Source: Sphingobium sp. TKS (GTDB taxonomy: Bacteria > Pseudomonadota > Alphaproteobacteria > Sphingomonadales > Sphingomonadaceae). Taken from it: a stretch of DNA of 64,000 bases. Location of the stretch: assembly GCF_001563265.1 (NCBI RefSeq), contig NZ_CP005083.1, positions 3,041,001 through 3,105,000 of the forward strand. Reading direction: 5' to 3'. A program made the translations under genes and the position numbers. This document shows, piece after piece, positions 37,429 through 45,430 of this stretch. Numbering within the stretch: position 1 is the stretch's first letter; every line of letters starts with the position of its first letter. Under the pieces are notes generated by a model. It made no database searches and had not been told where the DNA came from. It saw nothing but the letters and a program-made list of their open reading frames with translations.

Positions 37429-37535
37429 GCCGACCCCGACTATATGACCGGAGGCTTTTGCCTCTCGGTTCTCCCCACGTTAACCAAAATGCGGCTGATG
37501 CCGCCCCCGCTGTCATCAAGAGGACATGTCCCGAC

Positions 37536-38345
37536 TCATAGTGCAAGCGGAGTGTAAAATTCCCGCGTTAAACCGGCTTGTCGGCGCGCCGAGTCGTTGA
37601 ACGGAGGCTTCAACGCACCACGAAAGTGGCGTTTCACAAGGATTTGGTAATGATTTGCGGGGTTCACGCCCAATCGCTTCGTCGCGTGGCCGAACCATGT
37701 CGTCCCGGCCGCGACGTGCCGAATCTCATCTGTCATGATCCGGCGCAACATGCGTGCGGAGACTTCGTCCCCCGCCCCCTCAAACCGCTCTATGGTGGCG
37801 GGCGTGATGTCGAGGGCACGCGCTTCAAGCACCATCGGCACGATCGCGAGGCGCGCGAGCGCATCATGCGCCGTCTCGCTGGCCGCCTGCCAAAGGCCGT
37901 CATGTGCGGGCAGTGCGCCGTAAGAACTGCCAAGCTGCCGCAGCCGCCGGTCCAGCAGCGCGAAATGCATCGCTTCATCGGCGCCGACCCGCATCCACTC
38001 CTCAGTAAATTCCGGCGGAAACTCCGCCCCGAAGCGTCCGATCAGGTCGAAAGCGAGGTCAATTGCGACGAATTCGATATGAGCGAGCGCGTGGAGCATC
38101 GCGATCCGCGCCCGTTCGGAGCCGATCTTGCCACGCTTGGGCATTTGATTGGGCGGCAGGAGTTCGGGCTTTTCCGGCCGGGCGGGCCGGTCCGGCATCG
38201 CGACGTCAAAGCGGTGCGCCAGCCGCCCCAGCCGCCAGTTCCGCGCTACCGCCCGCGCCGTCATCAGCTTCGACACGGGATCGGGCGTCAACAGCACATG
38301 CGCGCAGGCCGCGCCCACGCCCTCAATGGAAGCGGGCAGGGTCAA
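37536..38345 (-). CDS. DUF455 ferritin-like protein
   Basis: A protein of about 269 residues with the DUF455 (ferritin-like, MiaE-related) signature: H-I-E-F-V-A-I-D-L-A near residue 90, A-D-E-A-M-H-F about 120 and I-M-T-D-E-I-R-H about 200. The repeated E-x2-H pairs are a di-iron site. The TTG start at 38345 overlaps the stop of bcp (TTGA); it begins just before the conserved N-terminus. The activity is unknown; related MiaE hydroxylates tRNA bases. Confidence 0.8.
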   Translation of the reverse strand: MTLPASIEGVGAACAHVLLTPDPVSKLMTARAVARNWRLGRLAHRFDVAMPDRPARPEKPELLPPNQMPKRGKIGSERARIAMLHALAHIEFVAIDLAFDLIGRFGAEFPPEFTEEWMRVGADEAMHFALLDRRLRQLGSSYGALPAHDGLWQAASETAHDALARLAIVPMVLEARALDITPATIERFEGAGDEVSARMLRRIMTDEIRHVAAGTTWFGHATKRLGVNPANHYQILVKRHFRGALKPPFNDSARRQAGLTREFYTPLAL

Positions 38346-38803
38346 AGCGCTTTTGCCGCTTCCAGCACCTCGGCAGCATGGCCCTTGACCTTCACTTTCG
38401 GCCAGACGCGCAGGATATTCCCATCCGCGCCCACCAGAAAGGTCGCCCGCTCTATGCCCATATATTTGCGGCCATAGAGCGATTTTTCGACCCAGGCGCC
38501 GAAGGCTTCGCACATCTCGCCCGGCTCGTCCGAGGCGAGCGTGACGGTCAGGCCATATTTATCGGCAAATTTCTTGAGCTTGGCGGGCTTGTCCTTGGAC
38601 AGGCCGACCACCGGCACGCCCAATGCCGCGAAATCGGCGGACAGCGCGGTGAAATCCTTCGCCTCACTGGTGCAGCCGGGCGTATCCGCCTTGGGGTAGA
38701 AATAGACGACCAGCGGCTTGCCCCGATAGCGCGACAGGGTGAAGTCGGCGCCCTCGGCATCCTTCAGCACCACTTCCGGGACAGCATCACCCACGTCCAG
38801 CAT
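38342..38803 (-). CDS. bcp: Peroxiredoxin (Bcp/PrxQ type)
   Basis: A 153-residue thiol peroxidase. The peroxidatic cysteine is Cys44 (D-T-P-G-C-T-S-E), with no cysteine five residues later as in E. coli Bcp; Cys98 is the only other candidate resolving residue. ATG at 38803 has AGGAGG seven bases upstream; the ATG at 38809, although it overlaps the glnE stop, sits only one base from that sequence and is less likely. It reduces H2O2 and organic peroxides in the cytoplasm. Confidence 0.93.
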   Translation of the reverse strand: MLDVGDAVPEVVLKDAEGADFTLSRYRGKPLVVYFYPKADTPGCTSEAKDFTALSADFAALGVPVVGLSKDKPAKLKKFADKYGLTVTLASDEPGEMCEAFGAWVEKSLYGRKYMGIERATFLVGADGNILRVWPKVKVKGHAAEVLEAAKAL

Positions 38804-38805
38804 AG

Positions 38806-41505
38806 TCATTCCTCCTGATAGGACGCGGCGAGCGCCGTCCATGCGTCCCCGACCCTTTGCCGGGCCTGCGCGTAGCTTTCAAGCAGCGCTTCCCAGCTTT
38901 CGACGCCGCAGGCGCGCGCCACCAGCGGACGGGTGGCTTCGGGCGGCTCGGTCGATTTGGGCGAAACGAGGCGGGAGACCACGAGAAAGCGCGTGATGAG
39001 GTCATGCGCGGCGATCAGATCATCCGGCAGATGGCCTGCCGCGACCAACTGCTCCAATGCCTCGCGCAGATCGGGGTCGAAGGCCATATTATGGCGGAAC
39101 TGCATGACATGGATCAGGAATTCCAGGTCGACAAGGCCGCCCGGCACCAGCTTCACGTCGAGGTCGCTGGCCGGCGGCTTATGCTTGGCGATGTCGCCGC
39201 GCATCTTCACCGCATGGCGCGCCAGTTCGTCGAAATCCCGGGGCCGCTCCAGCGTTTCGGTCAGAATCGCATTGAGCGCCGCCCGCGCCGCGTCGGAACC
39301 AAATAGCGGCCGGGCGCGGGTGAGCGCCAGATGCTCCCAGGTCCAGGCCTCCTCCCGCTGGTAGCGGGCGAAACTGTCGAGGCTGACCGCCAGCAAGCCC
39401 TGCGCGCCGGAGGGCCGGAGGCGCGTATCGACCTCATAAAGCGGCCCGGCGGCTGTCGAGACGGACAGCGCATTGGTGATCCGCTGCCCCAGGCGATTGA
39501 AATATTGCGTCGCGCCCAAGGGCTTCGGCCCATCGGACTCCGTCTCGAAACTGCCCGTGAACAAATAGACCAGATCAAGGTCGGAGGCATGGGTCAATAC
39601 CCCGCCCCCTAGCCTGCCCAGCGCCAATATCACCATCTCCCCGCCGGGCACTTTCCCATGGGCGCGTTCGAACTCGGCAACGGTGGCGGCGCTCAAGGCC
39701 TCGATGGCCGCCTCCGCCACCCGCGAATAGCCCCGCCCCGCCTCCAGCGGATCGCCGCCCCGGATGATCTGCGCGCCCAGGGCAAAGCGTCGGTCGTTGA
39801 CCCGCTGCCGCACCCGGTCGAGCAAGGCCTGATAATCCTCGCCCTCCTCCAGCCTCGCAAATTGTTCAGCCAGCACTTCCACAGAGGGCGGCGGATCGAA
39901 GGCGGAGGTATCGATGAGGCCATCGAGCAATTCCGCCCGCCGTCCCAAGGCATCGGCCAGGGTGGGCGCGTGGCTCAAAAGTTCCACCAATAGTTCCGCA
40001 AGGCCGGGCCGGGCCGCCAGCAGCTTGAAGAAGTTGATCGCGCTTGGCAGGCGTCCGATCAGGTCGTCCAGCCGATTGAGCGCCCGCGCCGGATCGGGCG
40101 CCGCCGCCAGCGTGCGCATCAGGCCGGGCAGTAACTCCTCCAGCGCTTCCCGCGATGCCCCGCTGCGCAAGGCCCGGATCGTGCCGGAACGCCAACGGGT
40201 GATGCGCGCGAGCGGCGTTTCCGGATCGGCAAAGCCCAGTTCGGCAAGCTGCGCCTTCAACCGATCCTCATCATGGTACAGGGATTCCTCGGCCGCCGCC
40301 GGGGTCAGCCGGTCATAATTGCTCCCCACCCACTGCACATGCGGGCGGAGCAGGTCGAGCAGCGCCGCGCCATCCGCCACCCCATGCAGCCGCGCGACAT
40401 TGTCCATCGCCTCCGCCGTCTTGGGCAGTTCGTGGGTCTGGCGGTCTTCGACCATCTGCAGGCGATGCTCGACGGTGCGGAACAGCACATAGGCATCGTC
40501 CAGCTTCGCAGCGACCTCCGGCTCGAACACCCCCGCCGCCGCCAACGCCCGCAAGGCCTCCCGCGTATTGCCGGACCGCAGCGAGGGATCGCGCCCGCCA
40601 TGGATCAACTGATGCACCTGCGCGAAAAACTCGACCTCTCTTATACCGCCGCGCCCGCGCTTGAGGTCATAGCCCGGCCCAAAGGCCTGCCCCTGCGAAT
40701 AATGGTCGCGGATGCGGCGGGAAATGTCGGTGATCGCATCGATCGCTCCGAAATCCAGGCTCCGGCGCCAGACGAAAGGGCGGATCGCCTGCATGAAATA
40801 ATCGCCCAGCGCCAGATCGCCCGCCGCCGGACGCGCCCGGATGAAGGCTGCCTGCTCCCATCCGAGCGCGGTCGATTCATAATAGCCGATCGCCGCCTCC
40901 ACCGGCAGCGCGATCGGGGTCGCTTCCGGGGAAGGCCGGAGCCGCAGGTCGACGCGGAACACATAGCCGTCGCCGTCGCGGGCGTTCAGCAATTCGCTGA
41001 CCCGCCGTCCGATCCTGACCGCCGCATCCGCCGGATCCTCCCGCTCGCCATGCGGCAGGGTCTTGGGATCGTAGAGCAGGATCGGGTCGATATCGGAGGA
41101 ATAATTCAGTTCCCGGCTACCATGTTTGCCGAGCGCCAGAACGACGAACCCCCGGTTTTCCGCATCGGGATAACGCTCCGCCATGGCGGCGGCCAGCGCT
41201 TCCTCCAGCGCCTGGTCGGCAAAGTCGGACAGGGTGCGGGTGACCCGGTCCAATCCCCAGGCTCCCGCCAGATCAGCCGCCGCCGTGACCAGCGCCACCG
41301 CGCCACGCCTGCGCCTCAAGGAGCGCGCAATGCCGTCGTCCGGGGCGGCAACCTTCTGCGCGGCGGCCCAGGCGCCCTCGAAATCTCCGCTTTCCAAAAG
41401 CCCGGCGACATCCGGGAAGCGATCCAACTGCCGCGCCAGAAAAGGCGAATGCGCCCGCATCCTGGCCGCAGCCGCCTTACCGTCCGTCACCCAAGTCTCT
41501 CCCAT
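38806..41505 (-). CDS. glnE: Bifunctional glutamine-synthetase adenylyltransferase/deadenylase GlnE
   Basis: An 899-residue protein with two nucleotidyltransferase domains separated by helical GlnD/PII-binding regions. The first (deadenylylating) has G-K-H-G-S-R-E-L-N-Y-S-S-D-I-D at about residue 125-139; the second has G-R-L-G-G-G-V-L-T-H-A-S-D-L-D at about 635. Both keep the D-x-D metal pair. It adds or removes AMP from glutamine synthetase in response to PII. Its start lies 72 nt from the divergent NepR-like gene. Confidence 0.96.
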   Translation of the reverse strand: MGETWVTDGKAAAARMRAHSPFLARQLDRFPDVAGLLESGDFEGAWAAAQKVAAPDDGIARSLRRRRGAVALVTAAADLAGAWGLDRVTRTLSDFADQALEEALAAAMAERYPDAENRGFVVLALGKHGSRELNYSSDIDPILLYDPKTLPHGEREDPADAAVRIGRRVSELLNARDGDGYVFRVDLRLRPSPEATPIALPVEAAIGYYESTALGWEQAAFIRARPAAGDLALGDYFMQAIRPFVWRRSLDFGAIDAITDISRRIRDHYSQGQAFGPGYDLKRGRGGIREVEFFAQVHQLIHGGRDPSLRSGNTREALRALAAAGVFEPEVAAKLDDAYVLFRTVEHRLQMVEDRQTHELPKTAEAMDNVARLHGVADGAALLDLLRPHVQWVGSNYDRLTPAAAEESLYHDEDRLKAQLAELGFADPETPLARITRWRSGTIRALRSGASREALEELLPGLMRTLAAAPDPARALNRLDDLIGRLPSAINFFKLLAARPGLAELLVELLSHAPTLADALGRRAELLDGLIDTSAFDPPPSVEVLAEQFARLEEGEDYQALLDRVRQRVNDRRFALGAQIIRGGDPLEAGRGYSRVAEAAIEALSAATVAEFERAHGKVPGGEMVILALGRLGGGVLTHASDLDLVYLFTGSFETESDGPKPLGATQYFNRLGQRITNALSVSTAAGPLYEVDTRLRPSGAQGLLAVSLDSFARYQREEAWTWEHLALTRARPLFGSDAARAALNAILTETLERPRDFDELARHAVKMRGDIAKHKPPASDLDVKLVPGGLVDLEFLIHVMQFRHNMAFDPDLREALEQLVAAGHLPDDLIAAHDLITRFLVVSRLVSPKSTEPPEATRPLVARACGVESWEALLESYAQARQRVGDAWTALAASYQEE

Positions 41506-41543
41506 AATGGAGCCGATATCGCGTGCGTTTGCGACGAATGCCA

Positions 41544-41568
41544 GAAACTTTTATGTGCCTGGACAGTT
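41544..41568 (+). promoter_or_regulatory. Possible EcfG-type promoter of the NepR-like gene
   Basis: GAAAC at 41544-41548 is followed by GTT at 41566-41568 with a 17-nt spacer, one mismatch from the GGAAC-N16/17-GTT pattern of the alphaproteobacterial general stress sigma factor. If used, transcription would start about ten bases later, close to ATG 41577. A weak match; shown because of the gene it precedes. Confidence 0.25.
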
Positions 41569-41576
41569 ATTTGAAC

Positions 41577-41768
41577 ATGGAAATGCAGCGTAAACCCCTC
41601 AGCCGGTCGGCCAAGATACAGGATGGCGCGATGCGCCGCGTCCTGAATATCGGCGTGCCGCAGCCCTATGAGGGCATCGGCAATGCGCTGCGTTCCACCT
41701 TCCGTGCCGGACGCGAGTCGATGCCGGACGATATGCTGGATCTGCTGGCGAAACTCGACCGGCATTAG
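41577..41768 (+). CDS. NepR-like anti-sigma factor
   Basis: A small protein (63 residues from ATG 41577). Its end, G-I-G-N-A-L-R-S-T-F, then M-P-D-D-M-L-D-L-L-A-K-L-D, matches the NepR pattern G-[IL]-G-x-x-L-R followed by P-D-x-[FML]-L-D-L-L-x-x-L-D. NepR sequesters the stress sigma factor EcfG and is released when the response regulator PhyR binds it. No phyR, ecfG or PhyK-type kinase is near, so this would be an orphan or paralogous copy. In-frame ATGs at 41538 and 41553 would add 8-13 residues. No Shine-Dalgarno sequence stands out before any of them. Confidence 0.65.
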   Translation: MEMQRKPLSRSAKIQDGAMRRVLNIGVPQPYEGIGNALRSTFRAGRESMPDDMLDLLAKLDRH

Positions 41769-41819
41769 GTTTGTTGGGGGATTTGGCTGGTTTTGGTCAA
41801 AAGTGGATGTTGAGAATGT

Positions 41820-41920
41820 CGTCATCCCCGCAAAAGCTGGGATTTCGTGAGGTCAGGCCGTGCGCTATCGCCTGAGATCCCGGCGTTGACTATGCCGCCC
41901 TTCGGGTCGCTGGGATGACG
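41820..41920 (+). repeat. Interspersed palindromic repeat, copy 2
   Basis: The element runs from CGTCATCCCCGC to CTGGGATGACG and has inverted ends (GTCATCCC at 41821-41828, GGGATGAC at 41912-41919). The core CGCTATCGCCT matches copy 3 on the opposite strand and the right 36 nt matches copy 1. It sits between the NepR-like gene and the small secreted protein gene. Confidence 0.75.
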
Positions 41921-42007
41921 GAAATGATGTCGGCTTCCCGCCCAGAGCAGCAGCATTTTGTTTACGCTCCGCACCTATGATGGCGCGATCATCAACGGAC
42001 GTGCCAT

Positions 42008-42325
42008 ATGATCTACAAGGCCTTTGCCGCCGTGACCTTGATCGCTGCACCGATAGTGGTGCTGACGGTACAGAGTTTCGTGCCTCAGACGAAAGAGACG
42101 ATGGCGCCTGCAATTCCGGCATCCATTGCGGCGCCCACGGTCCAACCCGCTCCGCCTCCACTTCCGGTCAGTGACAGCTCCGACGGGATTGCCTCTTTCG
42201 GTCAGCCCATGCCCGAGGCCGGAAAACCTTTTCTGACGCCGGGCGCGGGCCTGCCCGATGCTCCTGCTGTATCGCAGCCTCCGGTCGAGAACGCTCCGCC
42301 GCCGCCGGACGAAGTACCCCGATAA
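42008..42325 (+). CDS. Small membrane-anchored or secreted Pro/Ala-rich protein
   Basis: A 105-residue protein with an N-terminal hydrophobic segment (A-F-A-A-V-T-L-I-A-A-P-I-V-V-L-T-V) that may be a signal peptide or anchor. The rest is proline- and alanine-rich and probably disordered. No family was recognised. The ATG at 42008 lies after a 35-nt gap containing AT-rich sequence. It converges with the zinc metallopeptidase gene. The low-complexity composition makes it a weak call as a folded protein. Confidence 0.55.
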   Translation: MIYKAFAAVTLIAAPIVVLTVQSFVPQTKETMAPAIPASIAAPTVQPAPPPLPVSDSSDGIASFGQPMPEAGKPFLTPGAGLPDAPAVSQPPVENAPPPPDEVPR

Positions 42326-42331
42326 GGGGCG

Positions 42332-43204
42332 TCACGCCCCCTTGAACGTATCGCACTGGGCGGGATCGCCGCTGTCCAGTCCCTTGCGCAGCCAGTTCAT
42401 CCGCTGCTCGCTGGTGCCATGGGTGAAGCTCTCCGGCACCGGACGCCTTCCAGCCGCCTTTTGCAGCGTATCGTCACCGATCGCCTGCGCGGCCTTCATC
42501 CCTTCCTCCAGATCGCCCGCTTCCATCAGCCCCGTGCGCTTGGCCCAGACGCCCGCATAGCAATCCGCCTGCAATTCCACCCGCACCTGCAAGGCATTGC
42601 CCTCTTCTTCGCTGACGGCGCGCTGCTGCTGGTTCACCTGGCCCAGAGTGCCCTCCAGATCCTGCACATGATGGCCGACCTCATGCGCGATCACATAGGC
42701 CTGGGCGAAATCGCCGGGCGCGCCGAAGCGCTGGCGCAGTTCGGTGAAGAAGTCCGTGTCCAGATAGACCTTCTTGTCGTTCGGGCAGTAGAAAGGGCCC
42801 ATGGCGCTCTGCGCCGCGCCGCAACCCGATGATCCACTCTGTGAATAGAAGGACAGCACCGTCGGCTGATATTGCTGGCCCGCCTGTTGGAAGGCCTGCT
42901 GCCAGACCCGTTCCGTCGATCCCAGCACCTTCAATGACCAATGCTGGATATCGTTCAGCTTGGACGCGTCGCGACTCACCTCTCCGCTCTGCGGCATCTG
43001 ACCGCCGCCGCTCATCAGGCTGAGGGGATTGACGCCCATCACCGCCAGGACGATCAGCACCACGACGATCCCGCCGCAGCCGAAGCGACTGCCGATCAGC
43101 GGCAGCAGCAACCCAAGGCCACCGCCAAGCCCGCCGCCCATGCCGCCGCCACGGCCGTCCTGGACTTCGAAATTGGTGCTTTCCGGTTCATCGTCCAGCC
43201 GCAT
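42332..43204 (-). CDS. Neutral zinc metallopeptidase (YpfJ-like)
   Basis: A 290-residue membrane-anchored peptidase. A glycine-rich N-terminal segment is followed by one hydrophobic helix (I-V-V-V-L-I-V-L-A-V-M-G-V) and a metallopeptidase domain with A-H-E-V-G-H-H-V-Q, the zinc site, and E-L-Q-A-D-C-Y-A-G-V-W, the downstream ligand. Family members lie in the periplasm facing side and are of unknown substrate. The ATG at 43204 follows a GA-rich ribosome site. Confidence 0.88.
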   Translation of the reverse strand: MRLDDEPESTNFEVQDGRGGGMGGGLGGGLGLLLPLIGSRFGCGGIVVVLIVLAVMGVNPLSLMSGGGQMPQSGEVSRDASKLNDIQHWSLKVLGSTERVWQQAFQQAGQQYQPTVLSFYSQSGSSGCGAAQSAMGPFYCPNDKKVYLDTDFFTELRQRFGAPGDFAQAYVIAHEVGHHVQDLEGTLGQVNQQQRAVSEEEGNALQVRVELQADCYAGVWAKRTGLMEAGDLEEGMKAAQAIGDDTLQKAAGRRPVPESFTHGTSEQRMNWLRKGLDSGDPAQCDTFKGA

Positions 43205-43361
43205 CTCGTCCCTCTCTTTCCTAACCCTGCCTAATCCATTCGGCCGCCTGTGGAAACGTCCCGTTGCGCCACGGGTTGCTGCGCATGAGCGGCCCGATGA
43301 ACAGATTGTAACGAGACATTCAGTTGGAATGATGCGGCAGAATTCTATATTGCGCTGCGAC

Positions 43362-44540
43362 ATGGCCGATATCGAACCCCAGCCGCGCCACCGCGCCAAT
43401 ACGCCGCTGCCCCTTCCCCGCGAGGTCGCCCTGTTGTTGCAGGGCGGCGGCGCGCTCGGCTCCTTTCAGGCAGGGGTCTATCAGCGACTCGACGAGTTGG
43501 GGGTCGACATAAGCTGGGTGGCGGGAATTTCGATCGGCGCGGTCAACGCCGCCATCATCGCGGGCAATCCCCCGCACAAACGGCTCGGCCGCCTGAAGAA
43601 ATTCTGGCTCACCGTTTCGGGCGGCATGCCCAACATTGTCCTGCCGGAAATCGATCATATCCGCGAAGCCGCCCATCTGATGGCGGCCGGGACCGTCGCC
43701 ACTTTCGGCGTGCCGGGCATGTTCCGCCCCCGCCTGTGGCCCGCGCCGCTGATGCCCGAAGGCACGCCGGGCGCGATCAGCTTCTATGACAGCGCGCCAC
43801 TGAAGGACACGCTGGACGCCTGCGTCGACTGGGATCTGCTGAATGACGGGCCGGTACGGCTGTCGGTGGGCGCGGTCGACGTGGAAAGCGGCAATTTCGC
43901 CTATTGGGACACGCGCGGTCACGGCGGCAACACCCGGATCGACGCGCGCCATATCATGGCGTCGGGCGCCCTGCCCCCAGGCCTGCCGCCGATCGAGATC
44001 GACGGGCGCTGGTATTGGGACGGGGGCATCGTGTCCAACACCCCGCTCGCCCATGTGCTGGATCATCAGACCGACGACATGCTGGTGTTCCAGGTCGACC
44101 TGTTCCCCGCCGAAGGGCCGTTCCCCCGGCAGATGACGGACGTTTATTCCCGCGCCAAGGATATCCAGTTTTCCAGCCGCACCCGGCAAGTGACGGACCA
44201 GTATCTGCGGCTGCGCAAGGAGCATAAGGCCATCCGCGCCCTGCTCGACAAGCTGCCGCCCGAATTGCAGGAGGATGCCGACGCCCAGCGGCTGCGCCAG
44301 TTGCTGGACGTGGGTTCGGTCAATATCGTCCACCTCATCTATCGCAGCCGCGCCTGGGAAAGCGGCGCGCGCGATTTCGAATTTTCCCGCTCCACCATGC
44401 TCGATCACTGGTCTCAGGGCCGCGACGCGGTGGAGGAAGTGATGCACAAGGGCGACCTTATCGCCCGCAACATCGTCAACGGGAAAAGCTCCACCTTCGA
44501 CCTCGACGCCCCCGACCATCTCAAGGAGAAGCAGGCATGA
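43362..44540 (+). CDS. Patatin-like phospholipase/esterase
   Basis: A protein of about 392 residues. The oxyanion hole is L-Q-G-G-G-A-L-G-S-F-Q-A-G, the nucleophile elbow G-I-S-I-G and the catalytic Asp lies in W-D-G-G-I-V. A DUF3734-like C-terminal tail (R-S-T-M-L-D-H-W-S-Q-G) follows, as in polyhydroxybutyrate-associated patatins. The bdhA gene starts four bases before its stop (ATGA), which supports polyhydroxybutyrate or lipid-ester breakdown. ATGs at 43329 and 43332 are alternative starts. Confidence 0.88.
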   Translation: MADIEPQPRHRANTPLPLPREVALLLQGGGALGSFQAGVYQRLDELGVDISWVAGISIGAVNAAIIAGNPPHKRLGRLKKFWLTVSGGMPNIVLPEIDHIREAAHLMAAGTVATFGVPGMFRPRLWPAPLMPEGTPGAISFYDSAPLKDTLDACVDWDLLNDGPVRLSVGAVDVESGNFAYWDTRGHGGNTRIDARHIMASGALPPGLPPIEIDGRWYWDGGIVSNTPLAHVLDHQTDDMLVFQVDLFPAEGPFPRQMTDVYSRAKDIQFSSRTRQVTDQYLRLRKEHKAIRALLDKLPPELQEDADAQRLRQLLDVGSVNIVHLIYRSRAWESGARDFEFSRSTMLDHWSQGRDAVEEVMHKGDLIARNIVNGKSSTFDLDAPDHLKEKQA

Positions 44541-45328
44541 GCAAATCCTTCGCCGGAAAGACCGCCCTCATCACCGGATCGACCTCCGGCATCGGCCTTG
44601 CCTATGCCAAGGCGCTGGCCGGGGAAGGCGCCAATGTGGTCATCAACGGCTTCGGGGATGCAGACGCGATCGAGAAGGAACGGGTCGAGCTGGAGGCGCT
44701 GAGCGGGGCCAGGGCGCTCTATAGCGGCCATGACCTAACCAAGACCGACCAGATCGAAGCGATGATGAAGGAGGCAGCGGGTGCCTTTGGCGGCGTCGAC
44801 ATCCTGATCAACAATGCCGGGATGCAGCATGTCGCGCCGGTCGAGGATTTCCCGGTCGACAAATGGAACCTCATCATCGCGCTCAATCTCAACAGCGCGT
44901 TCCACACTTCGCGTCTCGCCATTCCCTATATGAAGTCGAAGAAATGGGGGCGGATCATCCAGACGGCGTCGGCGCATTCGCTGACCGCCTCGCCCTTCAA
45001 GAGCGCTTATGTGACGGCGAAGCATGGGCTGGCGGGCCTTACCAAGACGCTGGCGCTGGAACTGGCGACCTTCGGCATCACGGCCAATTGCATTTCGCCG
45101 GGCTATGTCTGGACGCCGCTGGTGGAAAACCAGATTCCCGACACGATGAAGGCGCGAGGGATGACGCGCGAGCAGGTGATGAACGATGTGCTGCTGGCGG
45201 GACAGCCGACCAAGCAGTTCGTCACGGTCGAACAGGTCGCCGCCATGGCGCTTTATCTGTGCAGCGATGTCGCGGCCAACATCACCGGGGCCAATATGAG
45301 CATCGACGGCGGCTGGACCGCGCAATAA
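44537..45328 (+). CDS. bdhA: 3-hydroxybutyrate dehydrogenase (SDR family)
   Basis: A 263-residue short-chain dehydrogenase. The NAD-binding motif is T-G-S-T-S-G-I-G (residues 12-19). N-N-A-G, S in Q-T-A-S-A-H-S and Y-x3-K in S-A-Y-V-T-A-K-H are the catalytic Asn-Ser-Tyr-Lys set. The sequence A-S-A-H-S-L-T-A-S-P-F-K and the C-terminal I-S-P-G-Y-V-W-T are typical of 3-hydroxybutyrate dehydrogenase. It oxidises 3-hydroxybutyrate to acetoacetate. Co-expression with the patatin suggests polyhydroxybutyrate turnover. Confidence 0.92.
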   Translation: MSKSFAGKTALITGSTSGIGLAYAKALAGEGANVVINGFGDADAIEKERVELEALSGARALYSGHDLTKTDQIEAMMKEAAGAFGGVDILINNAGMQHVAPVEDFPVDKWNLIIALNLNSAFHTSRLAIPYMKSKKWGRIIQTASAHSLTASPFKSAYVTAKHGLAGLTKTLALELATFGITANCISPGYVWTPLVENQIPDTMKARGMTREQVMNDVLLAGQPTKQFVTVEQVAAMALYLCSDVAANITGANMSIDGGWTAQ

Positions 45329-45430
45329 ACAAGCGGCTGGGAGCAGCGGCCAATTGGGGAAATTCCACCCCCTCTTAAAACCCCGACAAATTCCTCCTAT
45401 GCTGCCGCAGCCTTCCAGGGAGACCAATCG

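Noticed and set aside
43253..43277. GAAAC-N17-GTT before the patatin gene, like the element before the NepR-like gene
   Set aside because: One mismatch to the EcfG consensus; such short patterns are expected by chance, and there is no stress-related gene there.
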